Counted from the first letter of the stretch, positions 29,196 to 43,665 are shown. The stretch: DNA of 47,310 nucleotides from Nocardioides albidus (GCF_006335005.1 NZ_VDMP01000027.1:524058-571367), one strand, 5' to 3'. Program-made: numbers and translations. The notes: a model not told the origin generated them from the letters alone.

Positions 29196-29897
29196 GTGGT
29201 CGCCCCCCATGTTGTCGAGCCCGAATACGAGCACTTGTCGAATCACGCGAAGCTGGCGCCCAAGCACCGCGGCGCCCCCAAGCACGCCCACATCGCACAG
29301 GCGCCCCGCAAGGCGGCCCGCAACGTCGTCGTCCTCTCCTCGGTCGCCGTCGCCGTGACGGGCGTCTCCGTCGCCGCCGGTGTGGCCGGACAGCAGACGA
29401 CGCCGCCCGCGGCGGGTGCCGCCGAGGCCGACGCGTTCACCCACGTCGGCGCGAGCGCTCTGCCCACCGAGACGATCGAGCGCCGCGAGCCGGTCCTCTC
29501 GCGCGACGACCGGCGTCCCGAGGCCGTCCCGGCCAAGTCCCTGGACCTCGCCGGGTCGCGGACCGCCGCGATGACCGACAGCCGCGAGCTGTCCGACTCC
29601 GACCCCCGCGACATCGCCCGCGCCCTGCTCGCCGAGTTCGGCTTCTCCTCCAGCCAGTTCGGCTGCCTCGACTCCCTGTGGACCCGCGAGTCCAACTGGC
29701 GCGTCGACGCCGACAACCCGAGCTCGAGCGCCTACGGCATCCCGCAGGCCCTCCCCGGCTCCAAGATGTCCTCGGCCGGGTCCGACTGGGCGCACAACCC
29801 CGCGACCCAGATCCGCTGGGGCCTCGGCTACATCCAGGACCGCTACGGCAGCCCCTGCGGCGCCTGGGGACATTCCGAGAGCCACGGCTGGTACTGA
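29196..29897 (+). CDS. Secreted transglycosylase-like (SLT/APF-type) protein
   Basis: A 233-residue protein. A basic N-terminus rich in His, Lys and Ala precedes a hydrophobic segment 'VVVLSSVAVAVTGVSVAAG' near residue 45, so it is secreted or membrane-anchored. A variable linker follows. The last 80 residues form a lysozyme-like domain with the catalytic-type glutamate in 'LWTRESNWRVDADNPSSSAYG' (in part) and a C-terminal 'GYIQDRYGSPCGAWGHSESHGWY' (in part), as in aggregation-promoting-factor/transglycosylase proteins. Likely role: peptidoglycan cleavage in cell-wall remodelling. Two cysteines in the domain could form a disulfide. GTG 29196 has no clear ribosome site; TTG 29235 is a serious alternative. 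Confidence 0.82.
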   Translation: MVAPHVVEPEYEHLSNHAKLAPKHRGAPKHAHIAQAPRKAARNVVVLSSVAVAVTGVSVAAGVAGQQTTPPAAGAAEADAFTHVGASALPTETIERREPVLSRDDRRPEAVPAKSLDLAGSRTAAMTDSRELSDSDPRDIARALLAEFGFSSSQFGCLDSLWTRESNWRVDADNPSSSAYGIPQALPGSKMSSAGSDWAHNPATQIRWGLGYIQDRYGSPCGAWGHSESHGWY

Positions 29898-29904
29898 GCT
29901 GCTG

Positions 29905-30140
29905 GCGCGAGCGCGTCGTCGCTTCGCTCCGCCGCGCTGCCGCGCGCGCGGTTGGCTTCCGTAGGCGCCGAGTCGGTCTGGCGGCAACCCGGCGGCACGG
30001 CGGAAAACGCCGCCGTCGTCGGCTCCGGTCGCTCCTTCGTCGCTTCCTGCGCCTCCTCGTGCGGTGTTCCCGCCGTTGGCCGCACTTGAGCTGATGGCGC
30101 GAGCGCGTCGTCGCTTCGCTCCGCCGCGCTGCCGCGCGCG
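29905..30140. repeat. Intergenic GC-rich repeat cluster 3 (period about 192 bp)
   Basis: One full unit begins with GCGCGAGCGCGTCG at 29905, and a second starts at 30097 but stops after the 'CCGCCGCGCTGCCGCGCGCG' block. The first unit differs from those of the other clusters in its middle ('GTAGGCGCCGAGTCGGTCTGGCGGCAACC', in part), so it is an older or divergent member. It starts eight bases after the transglycosylase stop. The rest of the gap to 30222 holds a ribosome site for the next gene and nothing else recognised. Confidence 0.85.
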
Positions 30141-30222
30141 GTCCGCAACGCGGGCGACGCGAGGGTGCATGATGCCCACAGGGACGCCGACTCGGGTGTG
30201 CCGTCTGAGCTGAGGAGTCGCC

Positions 30223-30534
30223 GTGCTGTGGACCATCATCGTGACCATCGTGGGTGGAGCGGTCATCGGACTCATCGGCAAGGCCGTGGCCCCCGGTGAC
30301 CGGACCAAGTTCCCGCTGTGGCTGACCATCGTGTGCGGCATCGTCGGCATGCTCGTCGGCAGCCTGCTCTACTGGGTGCTGGTGGGCAACAACAACGAGT
30401 CGTTCGACAGCCACGAGCCCACCTGGGACAACGTGACCAACGGAGTCGACTGGATGCGCCATGTCTGGCAGATCGTCGTGGCCGCCGTCGCGGTGATCGC
30501 GGCGTCGATCCTCACGGGGCGCAAGCGGGCCTGA
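30223..30534 (+). CDS. GlsB/YeaQ/YmgE family small membrane protein
   Basis: A 103-residue protein with three hydrophobic segments ('LWTIIVTIVGGAVIGLIG', 'FPLWLTIVCGIVGMLVGSLLYWVLVG' in part, and 'VWQIVVAAVAVIAASIL'). The glycine pattern of the first two is that of the GlsB/YeaQ/YmgE family, once called transglycosylase-associated proteins and often stress-induced. Here the loop before the third helix is longer than usual, with Asn/Asp-rich 'NNNESFDSHEPTWDN'. GTG 30223 follows GAGGAG. The gene end is part of a 16-bp tandem duplication. Confidence 0.85.
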   Translation: MLWTIIVTIVGGAVIGLIGKAVAPGDRTKFPLWLTIVCGIVGMLVGSLLYWVLVGNNNESFDSHEPTWDNVTNGVDWMRHVWQIVVAAVAVIAASILTGRKRA

Positions 30535-30554
30535 GCAGAAGCGGGCCTGAGCAG
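30523..30554 (+). repeat. 16-bp tandem duplication at a gene end
   Basis: AAGCGGGCCTGAGCAG occurs twice in direct tandem, followed by the diverged AAGAGGGGCTGAGC. The first copy contains the stop codon of the YeaQ-like gene; the second repeats the TGA in another frame. Confidence 0.9.
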
Positions 30555-30583
30555 AAGAGGGGCTGAGCGCCCGGAGCCTGCCC

Positions 30584-31972
30584 TCAGGGGCGGGTCATGG
30601 ACATCAGGTCGAGCGCGGCGTCGAGCTCCTCGAGCGTGAGCTCGCCCCGCTCGACGTACCCGAGCTCGAGCACGGTCTCCCGGATCGGGCTGCCGGTGGC
30701 GAGCGCCTGCTTGGCGACCTTGGCGGCCGCCTCGTAGCCGATGTGCTTGTTGAGCGGCGTGACCACCGACGGTGACGACGCGGCGTAGCGCCGCATCCGC
30801 TCCGCATCGGCGGTGATGCCGTCGACGCAGCGCTCGGCCAGCGTGGCGCTGGCACGGGCGAGCAGGCGCACCGACTCGAGCACGTTGCGTGCCAGGACGG
30901 GCATCGCGACGTTGAGCTCGAAGCTCCCGCTCGCGCCGGCGACGGTCACGGCGGCGTCGTTGCCGATCACCTGCATGCACACCATCAGCGTCGCCTCGGG
31001 CAGGACGGGGTTGACCTTGCCGGGCATGATCGAGGAGCCGGGCTGCAGGTCCGGCAGGTGGATCTCGGCCAGGCCCGTCGTCGGGCCGGAGCCCATCCAG
31101 CGCAGGTCGTTGCAGATCTTGGTGATCCCCACCGCGATGGTCCGCAGTACGCCGCTCAGCTCGACGAGCGAGTCGCGGGTGCCCTGGGCCTCGAAGTGGT
31201 TGCGGGCCTCGGTGAAGACCTGCCCCGTGGCCACGCTGAGCGCCTCGATGGCGGCGGCGGCGAAGCCCGGCGGGGTGTTGATGCCGGTGCCGACGGCCGT
31301 GCCGCCCAGCGGCAGCTCGCGCACCCGGGGGAGTACGGCGCCCAACCGCTCGACGCCGTAGCGGACCGTCGCCGCGTAGCCCCCGAACTCCTGGCCCAGC
31401 GTCACCGGCGTCGCGTCCATCAGGTGCGTGCGACCGGACTTCACCAGATCGGCGAACTCCTCGGCCTTCGCCTCCAGCGAGGACGCGAGCCGGTCGAGGG
31501 CGGGCACGAGGTCGTCGCTGACCGCGAGCGCGGCGGCGACGTGGATCGCGGTCGGGAAGGTGTCGTTGCTCGACTGACTGGCGTTGACATGGTCGTTGGG
31601 GTGGGCGGTGACGCCGGCACGGGCGCACAGCGAGGAGATGACCTCGTTGGCGTTCATGTTGGAGCTGGTGCCCGAGCCGGTCTGGAAGACGTCGATCGGG
31701 AACTGGTCGTCGTGGCGGCCCTCGGCGACCGCGCGCGCCGCCGCGGTGATCGCGTCGGCGAGCTCGCGGTCGAGCACCCCGAGCCCGGCGTTGGCGCTCG
31801 CCGCGGCCGCCTTGACGTGTCCGAGCGCATGGATCAGTGCGGGCTCGATCGGCGTGCCGCTGATCGGGAAGTTCTCGACTGCCCGCTGGGTCTGCGCCCG
31901 CCACAGCGCGGCGGCGGGCACCCGGACCTCGCCCATGGAGTCGTGTTCGGTGCGGAAGGCGTCGCTACTCAC
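30584..31972 (-). CDS. fumC: Class II fumarate hydratase
   Basis: A 462-residue FumC, normal length. The superfamily signature '[12 protein letters not shown]' is near residue 315, with '[20 protein letters not shown]' (in part) near 184 and '[15 protein letters not shown]' near 96, which bind substrate. It is the iron-independent, oxygen-stable fumarase converting fumarate to malate in the TCA cycle. GTG 31972 is preceded by TAGAGT with a seven-base gap (leaderless), although GAGAAG next to the start could also act as ribosome site. A class I fumarase is encoded 1 kb away on the same strand. Confidence 0.97.
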   Translation of the reverse strand: MSSDAFRTEHDSMGEVRVPAAALWRAQTQRAVENFPISGTPIEPALIHALGHVKAAAASANAGLGVLDRELADAITAAARAVAEGRHDDQFPIDVFQTGSGTSSNMNANEVISSLCARAGVTAHPNDHVNASQSSNDTFPTAIHVAAALAVSDDLVPALDRLASSLEAKAEEFADLVKSGRTHLMDATPVTLGQEFGGYAATVRYGVERLGAVLPRVRELPLGGTAVGTGINTPPGFAAAAIEALSVATGQVFTEARNHFEAQGTRDSLVELSGVLRTIAVGITKICNDLRWMGSGPTTGLAEIHLPDLQPGSSIMPGKVNPVLPEATLMVCMQVIGNDAAVTVAGASGSFELNVAMPVLARNVLESVRLLARASATLAERCVDGITADAERMRRYAASSPSVVTPLNKHIGYEAAAKVAKQALATGSPIRETVLELGYVERGELTLEELDAALDLMSMTRP

Positions 31973-31979
31973 CTTCTCG

Positions 31980-31985
31980 ACTCTA
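31980..31985 (-). promoter_or_regulatory. Likely -10 element of fumC
   Basis: On the minus strand TAGAGT ends seven bases before GTG 31972. The DUF1990 gene starts in the other direction 50 bases away with its own -10-like hexamer, so the two promoters are back to back. Confidence 0.45.
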
Positions 31986-32009
31986 GACTTCCCCGAAAGC
32001 CGCCGCCGC

Positions 32010-32015
32010 TACGCT
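32010..32015 (+). promoter_or_regulatory. Likely -10 element of the DUF1990 gene (leaderless)
   Basis: TACGCT ends six bases before ATG 32022. No ribosome site lies between, which fits a leaderless transcript. Confidence 0.5.
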
Positions 32016-32021
32016 GCCCGC

Positions 32022-32570
32022 ATGCGCATGCGCGTGCGACGGCTCGGCTTCCTGTCGGAGGCCGAGGCAGCGCAGCTGCGAGCCGCACCGTGGACCTACG
32101 ACGCCGTGGGGGCGAGCGGCAGCGGCGTCGTACCGGCCGGGTACCACGCCCTCAGCCGCGGGCACGTCCTCGGGCAGGGGCGACAGGTGTTCGAGCGGGC
32201 TTGCCGGGACCTGCTCGAGTGGCAGGTGCAGCTGCGCTCGGGGCTCGGCGTCCGGGCTGACGGTCCGGTGCGCGAGGGTGCCGTCGCCGTGGTCCGGATC
32301 GGAGTCGGACCGGCCGCGGTCAACGCGCCGGTCCGCGTGGTGCGGATCGTCGAGCAGTCCGACCGGGTCGCCTTCGCCTACGGCACGCTCCCCGGACACC
32401 CGGAGTCCGGGGAGGAGGAGTTCGCCGTCGCCATCGACCCCGCCGGCGACGTCACCGTCCGGATCGAGGCGTTCTCCCGGCCGGCGCTGTGGTGGAGCCG
32501 GCTCGCCGCCCCCGGTGCCCGGTTGGTCCAGGTCGCCGTCACCGGGCGCTACCTGCGCGCCCTGGCCTGA
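32022..32570 (+). CDS. DUF1990 family protein
   Basis: A 182-residue protein of the DUF1990 family. Visible marks are 'RLGFLSEAEAAQLRAAPWTYDAVG' (in part) at the start, 'GYHALSRGHVLGQG' near 42, 'AYGTLPGHPESGEEEFAVAI' near 123 and 'FSRPALWWSRLAAP' near 153. Members are found in actinobacteria and plants; structure and role are not well defined. The start is fixed by TACGCT six bases upstream. A second ATG two codons later is possible. Confidence 0.85.
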   Translation: MRMRVRRLGFLSEAEAAQLRAAPWTYDAVGASGSGVVPAGYHALSRGHVLGQGRQVFERACRDLLEWQVQLRSGLGVRADGPVREGAVAVVRIGVGPAAVNAPVRVVRIVEQSDRVAFAYGTLPGHPESGEEEFAVAIDPAGDVTVRIEAFSRPALWWSRLAAPGARLVQVAVTGRYLRALA

Positions 32571-32595
32571 GGCACGGCCGACGGCGTACGGACGC

Positions 32596-32871
32596 TCAGT
32601 CGAACAGCTCGCTGAGCCAGGACTCGCGCTTGCGCTTCTTGTAGTGGCCCTGCTGGGGCGGGTACTGCTGCTGCGGGGCGCGGTACGCGTCGTACTCCGG
32701 ACGCGGTGGTTGCGCAGCGGGCTGGGCGGCGGGCTGGTCGACCGAGCGGTCGATGATCTTGTCGAGCTCGCCGCGGTCGAGCCACACGCCCCGGCACTGG
32801 GGGCAGTAGTCGATCTCGATCCCGCTGCGCTCGCTCATCACCAGGGTGGTCTCGTCAACAGGGCAACGCAT
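32596..32871 (-). CDS. TFIIB-type zinc-ribbon protein
   Basis: A 91-residue protein. The first 42 residues form a zinc ribbon with 'MRCPVD' and 'YCPQCRGVWLDRGEL', the zf-TFIIB pattern of small bacterial proteins. A flexible Pro/Gln/Tyr-rich middle follows and a basic end 'YKKRKRESWLSELFD'. The family has no firm function; nucleic-acid or protein binding is possible. The first zinc pair is incomplete: only one cysteine is visible in MRCPVD, with the second ligand uncertain. The DUF1990 gene converges on it with 25 bases between. Confidence 0.82.
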   Translation of the reverse strand: MRCPVDETTLVMSERSGIEIDYCPQCRGVWLDRGELDKIIDRSVDQPAAQPAAQPPRPEYDAYRAPQQQYPPQQGHYKKRKRESWLSELFD

Positions 32872-33009
32872 ATCTGATCCAACGGACCGCCGCCGGAGGA
32901 GGTTCCCGGTCAGTCCTCCCGAGGCGGATCGTCGTCCATCCGCCGGTCGTGCCTCGCCAGGTGGCTCCTCGCCCGGGCGAGGGAAGGACCGCCCACCCGG
33001 ACACCCGGG

Positions 33010-34701
<1,692 letters not shown>

Positions 34702-34709
34702 GGCTACCG

Positions 34710-34715
34710 AGGATA
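34710..34715 (-). promoter_or_regulatory. Likely -10 element of the class I fumarase gene
   Basis: On the minus strand TATCCT ends eight bases before GTG 34701. No ribosome site lies between. Confidence 0.45.
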
Positions 34716-34752
34716 TCCCGCGTCCGGCCGACCGGCGCTCGGGGGACGAGGG

Positions 34753-35001
34753 TCAGGACAGCAGCCGGTCGGCGAGCTGCTCGGCGAGGGCGACGTCGTA
34801 GGTCGTGCGCTCCGGACACCCGCGGTACGCCGGGTGGTCTACGACGGTCTCGCCGGGTCGCGCCTCCACCGAGCAATCGGGCGCGCCTCCGCGGAGATGT
34901 GGGCTCATCTGGGCGCGGACCAACGAAGCATCATCGATCCGGTCACGCTCGGCGGGAGGAACCCTCCTGCCTTCCGGGGTGACCGGAATCGCGGCATTCA
35001 T
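34753..35001 (-). CDS. Small hypothetical protein, 82 residues
   Basis: An ORF of 82 codons fills most of the gap between the class I fumarase and flavoprotein genes. Its composition is that of a normal soluble protein (for example 'ETVVDHPAYRGCPERTTYDV', mixed charge, no Arg/Pro bias), unlike antisense shadows. It has two cysteines, in 'APDCSVE' and 'RGCPER'. I do not recognise the family. ATG 35001 has no clear ribosome site; an internal ATG at 34908 would leave 51 residues that contain the better-looking part. It faces away from the flavoprotein gene with 25 bases between. Confidence 0.5.
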   Translation of the reverse strand: MNAAIPVTPEGRRVPPAERDRIDDASLVRAQMSPHLRGGAPDCSVEARPGETVVDHPAYRGCPERTTYDVALAEQLADRLLS

Positions 35002-35026
35002 ACCGGTTCCGCGGTGTTGGGCCGAC

Positions 35027-36136
35027 GTGCACGTGTACGACGCGGTGGTCATCGGAGCGGGCCAGGCCGGGCTCTCGGCGTCCTTCCATCTGGTCCGGCT
35101 CGGGATCGACCATGTCGTGCTCGACGCCGACGACGGACCGGGCGGCGCCTGGCGGCACCGGTGGGACTCCCTGTCGATGCGCGACGTCCACGGCGTGGCC
35201 GACCTGCCCGACGCCCCGGCGCCGGGCGACTCGCGGGAGCGGGCCAACGTGGTGGTCCCGGCGTGGTTCGGCCGCTACGAGGACGAGCACCGGCTGCCCG
35301 TCGTACGTCCGGTGCGGGTGGACCGGGTGACGGACGACGGCGGCCTCCTCGTGGTCCACGCGGGGGAGCGGACCTGGACCACGCGGACCCTGGTCAATGC
35401 GACCGGCACCTGGACGCAGCCGTTCGTGCCGTACTACCGGGGCGCCGAGACCTTCCTCGGCGAGCAGCTGCACACCGCCGACTATCCGGGTCCGGAGCAC
35501 TTCCGCGGCAAGCGGGTGGTCGTCGTCGGCGGCGGGGCGTCGGCGGTGCAGTTCCTCGGAGAGCTGGCGCCGCGCACCGACGTGCTGTGGGTGACCCGGC
35601 GCCCGCCGGTGTGGCGCGACGGGTTCGACGAGAGCGTCGGCAGGCAAGCCATCGAGCTGGTCCAGGAGCGGGTGCGCGCCGGCCTCCCGCCGGCCAGTGT
35701 CGTCAGCGTCACCGGGCTTGCGCTGCGTCCGCAGGAGCAGGAGGCGGCCCGGCTGGGCGTCTACGAGAAGCGGCGCGACATGTTCGCGCGGATCGAGCCG
35801 GACGGCGTGCGCTGGGCCGACGGCGGCTTCGAGCGCGCCGACGTGATCTTGTGGGCCACGGGGTTCCGGCCCGCGGTGGGACACCTCGCACCGCTGCGCC
35901 TGCGCAGCGAGCGCGGCGGGATCGCCCTGCTGCAGAGCAGCGCCGACGTGCAGACCGCAACGACCGCCGTCCGTGACCCGCGGGTGCAGCTGGTCGGCTA
36001 CGGCCCGTCCGCGAGCACGATCGGCGGCAACCGGGCGGGGCGGGCAGCCGCCCTGGCGGTCCGGCGGTTCCTCTCGTCGCACGATGCTGCTAGCGTCGCC
36101 GCCGACAACCCACGGGAGTCCGCGGCAGCGGGCTGA
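35027..36136 (+). CDS. FAD/NAD(P)-binding flavoprotein (monooxygenase-like)
   Basis: A 369-residue oxidoreductase of the flavin-monooxygenase/thioredoxin-reductase-like group. The FAD Rossmann motif 'AVVIGAGQAGLSASFHLVR' (in part) is at residues 5-23. The NAD(P) motif 'RVVVVGGGASAVQFL' is near 163, and 'DVILWATGFRP' near 270 is the conserved ATG motif of such enzymes. Substrate unknown. Starts GTG 35027 and GTG 35033 are equivalent. The last 15 codons run into the TPP riboswitch and its promoter: the TGA stop at 36134-36136 lies in the conserved CTGAGA of the aptamer. It may supply or consume a thiamine-related compound, but this is only a neighbour-based guess. Confidence 0.85.
   Translation: MHVYDAVVIGAGQAGLSASFHLVRLGIDHVVLDADDGPGGAWRHRWDSLSMRDVHGVADLPDAPAPGDSRERANVVVPAWFGRYEDEHRLPVVRPVRVDRVTDDGGLLVVHAGERTWTTRTLVNATGTWTQPFVPYYRGAETFLGEQLHTADYPGPEHFRGKRVVVVGGGASAVQFLGELAPRTDVLWVTRRPPVWRDGFDESVGRQAIELVQERVRAGLPPASVVSVTGLALRPQEQEAARLGVYEKRRDMFARIEPDGVRWADGGFERADVILWATGFRPAVGHLAPLRLRSERGGIALLQSSADVQTATTAVRDPRVQLVGYGPSASTIGGNRAGRAAALAVRRFLSSHDAASVAADNPRESAAAG
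36091..36096 (+). promoter_or_regulatory. Possible -10 element of the thiamine operon
   Basis: TAGCGT lies inside the 3' end of the flavoprotein gene, about ten bases before the first aptamer base. A transcript started here would begin with the riboswitch. A weak -35-like GTTCCT is 18 bases upstream. Confidence 0.4.
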
Positions 36137-36198
36137 GAGGGAGCTGGAGCCGCTCCGACCGTCACACCTGATCCGGGTCATGCCGGCGAAGGAACGGA
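36104..36198 (+). promoter_or_regulatory. TPP riboswitch (THI element)
   Basis: All conserved parts of the thiamine pyrophosphate aptamer are present in order: 'CACGGGAGTCCG' (36111-36122), 'GGGCTGAGAGG' (36130-36140), 'GACCGTCACACCTGATCCGGGT' region (36157-36178, in part CACCTGATC) and 'CATGCCGGCGAAGG' (36179-36192). The thiE start codon follows within ten bases, so control is most likely at translation, by hiding the ribosome site when TPP is bound. The 5' half overlaps the end of the flavoprotein coding sequence. Confidence 0.95.
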
Positions 36199-36202
36199 AG
36201 AG

Positions 36203-36793
36203 ATGACGCCTCACGTGTTCTGCCTGGTCTCCGAACGAGACGACCTCTCCCTGCTGCACGCGCTGGCCGATGCCGGCGTCGACGGCTTCCAGGTCCGGGC
36301 CAAGACGCTGGCCACCGGCGCGCTGGTCGCGCTCACCCGGGCGGTGCTCACCGCGGTGCGGCCCTCCGGGGCGCTGGTCGTGGTCAACGACCGGCTCGAC
36401 GTCGCCCTGGCTGCGGAGGCCGACGGGGTGCACCTCGGAGCGGACGACCTCCCCGTCGCCGACGCCCGCCGGCTGGCCCCAGGCCTCGTGGTGGGGGCGA
36501 CCTGTCGGTCGCGGGCCGAGGTCGTGACGGCCGCCGAAGCGGGCGCGGACTACGCCGGCTTCGGGCCTGTCTTCGCCACGGCCTCGAAGGCCGGACTCCC
36601 CGCACCGCAGGGCATCGGCGCCGTCAGCGAGGCTGCCGGAGTGCTGCCGCTGGTCGCGATCGGCGGCATCACTGCCGAGACCGCAGCCGAGGTCCGTGCG
36701 GCCGGTGCCACCGGCGTCGCCGTGATCGGCGCGATCTGGCGACATCCCGATCCCGTGGGTGCAGCGAAGGAGCTCGTCGCGGCGGTGGCCTGA
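36203..36793 (+). CDS. thiE: Thiamine phosphate synthase
   Basis: A 196-residue TIM-barrel enzyme. It joins HMP-PP and thiazole phosphate to thiamine phosphate. Motifs are 'DGFQVRAKTL' near residue 26 (active-site Gln-x-Arg-x-Lys), 'VVVNDRLDVALAAEADGVHLG' (in part) near 56, 'GADYAGFGPVFATASKAG' near 113 and 'LVAIGGIT' near 150. All catalytic residues appear intact. ATG 36203 lies just after the riboswitch with GGAAGAG as ribosome site. First gene of the thiamine operon; thiO follows one base after its stop. Confidence 0.94.
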   Translation: MTPHVFCLVSERDDLSLLHALADAGVDGFQVRAKTLATGALVALTRAVLTAVRPSGALVVVNDRLDVALAAEADGVHLGADDLPVADARRLAPGLVVGATCRSRAEVVTAAEAGADYAGFGPVFATASKAGLPAPQGIGAVSEAAGVLPLVAIGGITAETAAEVRAAGATGVAVIGAIWRHPDPVGAAKELVAAVA

Positions 36794-36794
36794 G

Positions 36795-41705
<4,911 letters not shown>

Positions 41706-41712
41706 GGCCGGA

Positions 41713-41800
41713 GTCATGTAACTCGGTGTTCGTGCGACTACCACGGTCTCGTGACGCGTCAGGACCCCGTGGTAGTCGCACGAACACCGAGTTACATGAC
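41713..41800. repeat. 88-bp palindromic repeat, copy 2 (near-perfect)
   Basis: The arms 41713-41746 and 41767-41800 are perfect inverted repeats of 34 bases, starting GTCATGTAACTCGGTG. The 20-base centre contains the self-complementary TGACGCGTCA. It lies between the convergent thiC and YdeI-like genes. Copy 1 at 3730-3813 has the same outer and inner arms and the centre TGACCGGTCA, so both the pairing and the centre symmetry are kept although bases differ. Confidence 0.95.
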
Positions 41801-41803
41801 CGG

Positions 41804-42481
41804 TCAGCGCGCGGAGGACGCCGCGTCCGCCGCAGCCGCGGCCCGCTCGACCCACTTCGGGATGTCGCCGTAGCGCTGGCTCGGGATGAGCCGCCCCGCG
41901 GCGGAGTCGTCGACGAGCTGGGCCATCCGGCGGTCCCGGGTCGCCTGCTGCTTGGCGGCGAGGACCCAGTTGACGCAGATCCGGCGGTAGGTCCTGGTCG
42001 CCGCTTCCCAGAAGGCCGTCGCGGCGGGGGAGGCGGCCAGCCGGGCGGCGTACTCCTCGGGCAGCACGAGCTCGCCGTCGACCTCGTGGGTGTAGGGCGC
42101 CGGCTCGCGGCGCCGCGCCTCCCAGATCGCGAGCCCGGCGGGCTGCATCCGGCCCTCGGCGCGCAACTGCTCGACGAGCTCGAGGTTGACCTTGCTCCAG
42201 TTGCTGGTCCTCTTGCGCGGGGTCCAGCGCTGGCGGGTGGCGTCCTCGTCGATGCGCTGGGCGACCGAGTCGATCCAGCCCCAGCACAGGGCGACCGGGA
42301 CGGCCTGTGCCCAGGTGAGCCCGCGATCGGGGACGTGCTTCTTGTAGAGGCCCATCCACAGCTCGGTCTCGGTGTCGTGGTTCTGGGCGAGCCAGGCGTC
42401 GAACTCCGCGGCGTCGGCGAAGAAGCGCGCCGGGCGCTCGGCACTGCCGCCCATCCGGCCGGGGGCCGCGTCCTTGGTCAT
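41804..42481 (-). CDS. YdeI/OmpD-associated family protein
   Basis: A 225-residue protein of the YdeI family. It shows 'RFFADAAEFDAWLAQNHDTETELWMGLYKK' (in part) near residue 19, 'ALCWGWIDSVAQRIDED' near 65 and 'RWTPRKRTSNWSKVN' near 83, all typical. The C-terminal 70 residues contain 'PSQRYGDIPKWVERA'. The biochemical role is not known. ATG 42481 is chosen; TTG 42493 would add four residues. There is no ribosome site of note. It diverges from the asparaginase gene with 53 bases between. Confidence 0.87.
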   Translation of the reverse strand: MTKDAAPGRMGGSAERPARFFADAAEFDAWLAQNHDTETELWMGLYKKHVPDRGLTWAQAVPVALCWGWIDSVAQRIDEDATRQRWTPRKRTSNWSKVNLELVEQLRAEGRMQPAGLAIWEARRREPAPYTHEVDGELVLPEEYAARLAASPAATAFWEAATRTYRRICVNWVLAAKQQATRDRRMAQLVDDSAAGRLIPSQRYGDIPKWVERAAAAADAASSAR

Positions 42482-42534
42482 GGGAGGAGTCAACCAGTGC
42501 GCACCGACGTCGACCGACCGGAGAGGATGGCCCC

Positions 42535-43548
42535 ATGAGGCCCCCTGTCGCGATCGGCGCCCTCGGCGGCACCATCGCCTCGACGTCCAGCGCGACCGAC
42601 GGCACCGAGATCGTGCCGACCCTGACGGCGCAGCGGCTCGCGGCCGCCGTACCAGGCCTGGCGGAGATCGCGACGGTCCGCGCCGAGACGCTGGCGCAGC
42701 TGCCCAGCCCGTCGCTCGACGAGCCGACCGTCATGCGCACCCTCGCCTGGGCGCAGGCCGCCGTCGACGACGGCGCGCACGGCGTCGTGATCACCCAGGG
42801 CACCGACACCCTCGAGGAGTCGGCCTACCTGCTCGACCTCTTCTGGGACCGCCCCGAGCCGCTCGTGGTGACCGGAGCGATGCGCTCGCCGCAGGCCGCC
42901 GGCGCCGACGGTCCGGCCAACCTCCTCACCGCGGTCCGCTGCGCCGTCGCCGAGGGCTCCCGCGAGCGCGGTGTGCTGGTGGCGTTCGACGACGAGCTGC
43001 ACCAGGCGAGGTGGGTCGCCAAGACCGACTCGATGTCGACCAGCGCCTTCCGGTCCGCGGTGTTCGGCCCGATCGGGCGCTGCGTCGAGGGCGAGGTCGT
43101 GTACGGCGTCCCGCCGGGCCGGGTGCCCGCGCTGCGGGTGCCGCCGGGACAGCGGGCGGGCGATCCGCGGGTTCCGCTGGTGGCGACCTACCTCGGCGAC
43201 GACGGGTACGTGCTCGAGGCACTCCTGGCCGGCGGGCTCGACCGGATCGACGGTGTCGTGATCGCCGGCTTCGGCGCGGGCCATGTCTCGGCGCGGATGG
43301 CCGACGCCGTGGGCCGCCTGGCCGGCGAGCTCCCGGTCGTCTTCGCCTCGCGCACCGGCTCCGGGCCCACCGGGCGGGCGATGTACGGCTATCCGGGCTC
43401 GGAGATCGACCTGCTCGCCCGGGGCGCGGTCGGCGCCGGCTGGCTCTCGCCCGTCAAGGCGCGGCTGCTGCTGTGGGCGCTCGCCCTGCGGGGTCCGGTG
43501 GGGCCCGCGGACGTGGCCGCCGAGTTCGAGCTCCGCGGCCGCCCCTGA
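42535..43548 (+). CDS. ansA: Asparaginase
   Basis: A 337-residue asparaginase/glutaminase family enzyme. Catalytic threonines are in 'ALGGTIAST' near residue 11 and 'VITQGTDTLEESAYLLDL' (in part) near 87; 'VVTGAMRSPQAAGADGPANLL' (in part) near 113 follows. No signal peptide is present, so it is cytoplasmic (type I-like). It hydrolyses asparagine to aspartate and ammonia. ATG 42535 follows GAGAGG. After the stop, a 12-bp unit with TGA is repeated. Confidence 0.93.
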   Translation: MRPPVAIGALGGTIASTSSATDGTEIVPTLTAQRLAAAVPGLAEIATVRAETLAQLPSPSLDEPTVMRTLAWAQAAVDDGAHGVVITQGTDTLEESAYLLDLFWDRPEPLVVTGAMRSPQAAGADGPANLLTAVRCAVAEGSRERGVLVAFDDELHQARWVAKTDSMSTSAFRSAVFGPIGRCVEGEVVYGVPPGRVPALRVPPGQRAGDPRVPLVATYLGDDGYVLEALLAGGLDRIDGVVIAGFGAGHVSARMADAVGRLAGELPVVFASRTGSGPTGRAMYGYPGSEIDLLARGAVGAGWLSPVKARLLLWALALRGPVGPADVAAEFELRGRP

Positions 43549-43578
43549 CCGGCCACTGATCCGGCCACTGAACCGGCC
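43549..43578 (+). repeat. 12-bp tandem repeat after the asparaginase stop
   Basis: CCGGCCACTGAT and CCGGCCACTGAA follow each other directly, then CCGGCC. Each full unit contains TGA, giving two extra stop triplets in the other two frames or nearby. Confidence 0.88.
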
Positions 43579-43587
43579 GTCTCGCGC

Positions 43588-43603
43588 TGCAACCGTCTGC
43601 AAC
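43588..43603 (+). promoter_or_regulatory. TGCAAC direct repeat upstream of the membrane-protein/dehydrogenase operon
   Basis: TGCAAC occurs at 43588 and again at 43598, one helical turn apart, about 65 bases before the start of the membrane protein gene. Such phased direct repeats often bind regulators. No regulator gene is next to it and the role is a guess. Confidence 0.35.
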
Positions 43604-43665
43604 GCTTCCGGCTCGCCGGGCGCTGCGGGTGTGCTGTCGATCACATTCGCAGAAGGTGGTCCGAC

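Noticed and set aside
27612..30222. A complete insertion sequence or prophage fragment around the DUF559 gene
   Set aside because: No transposase, integrase or target-site duplication was recognised; only the palindromes suggest mobility.
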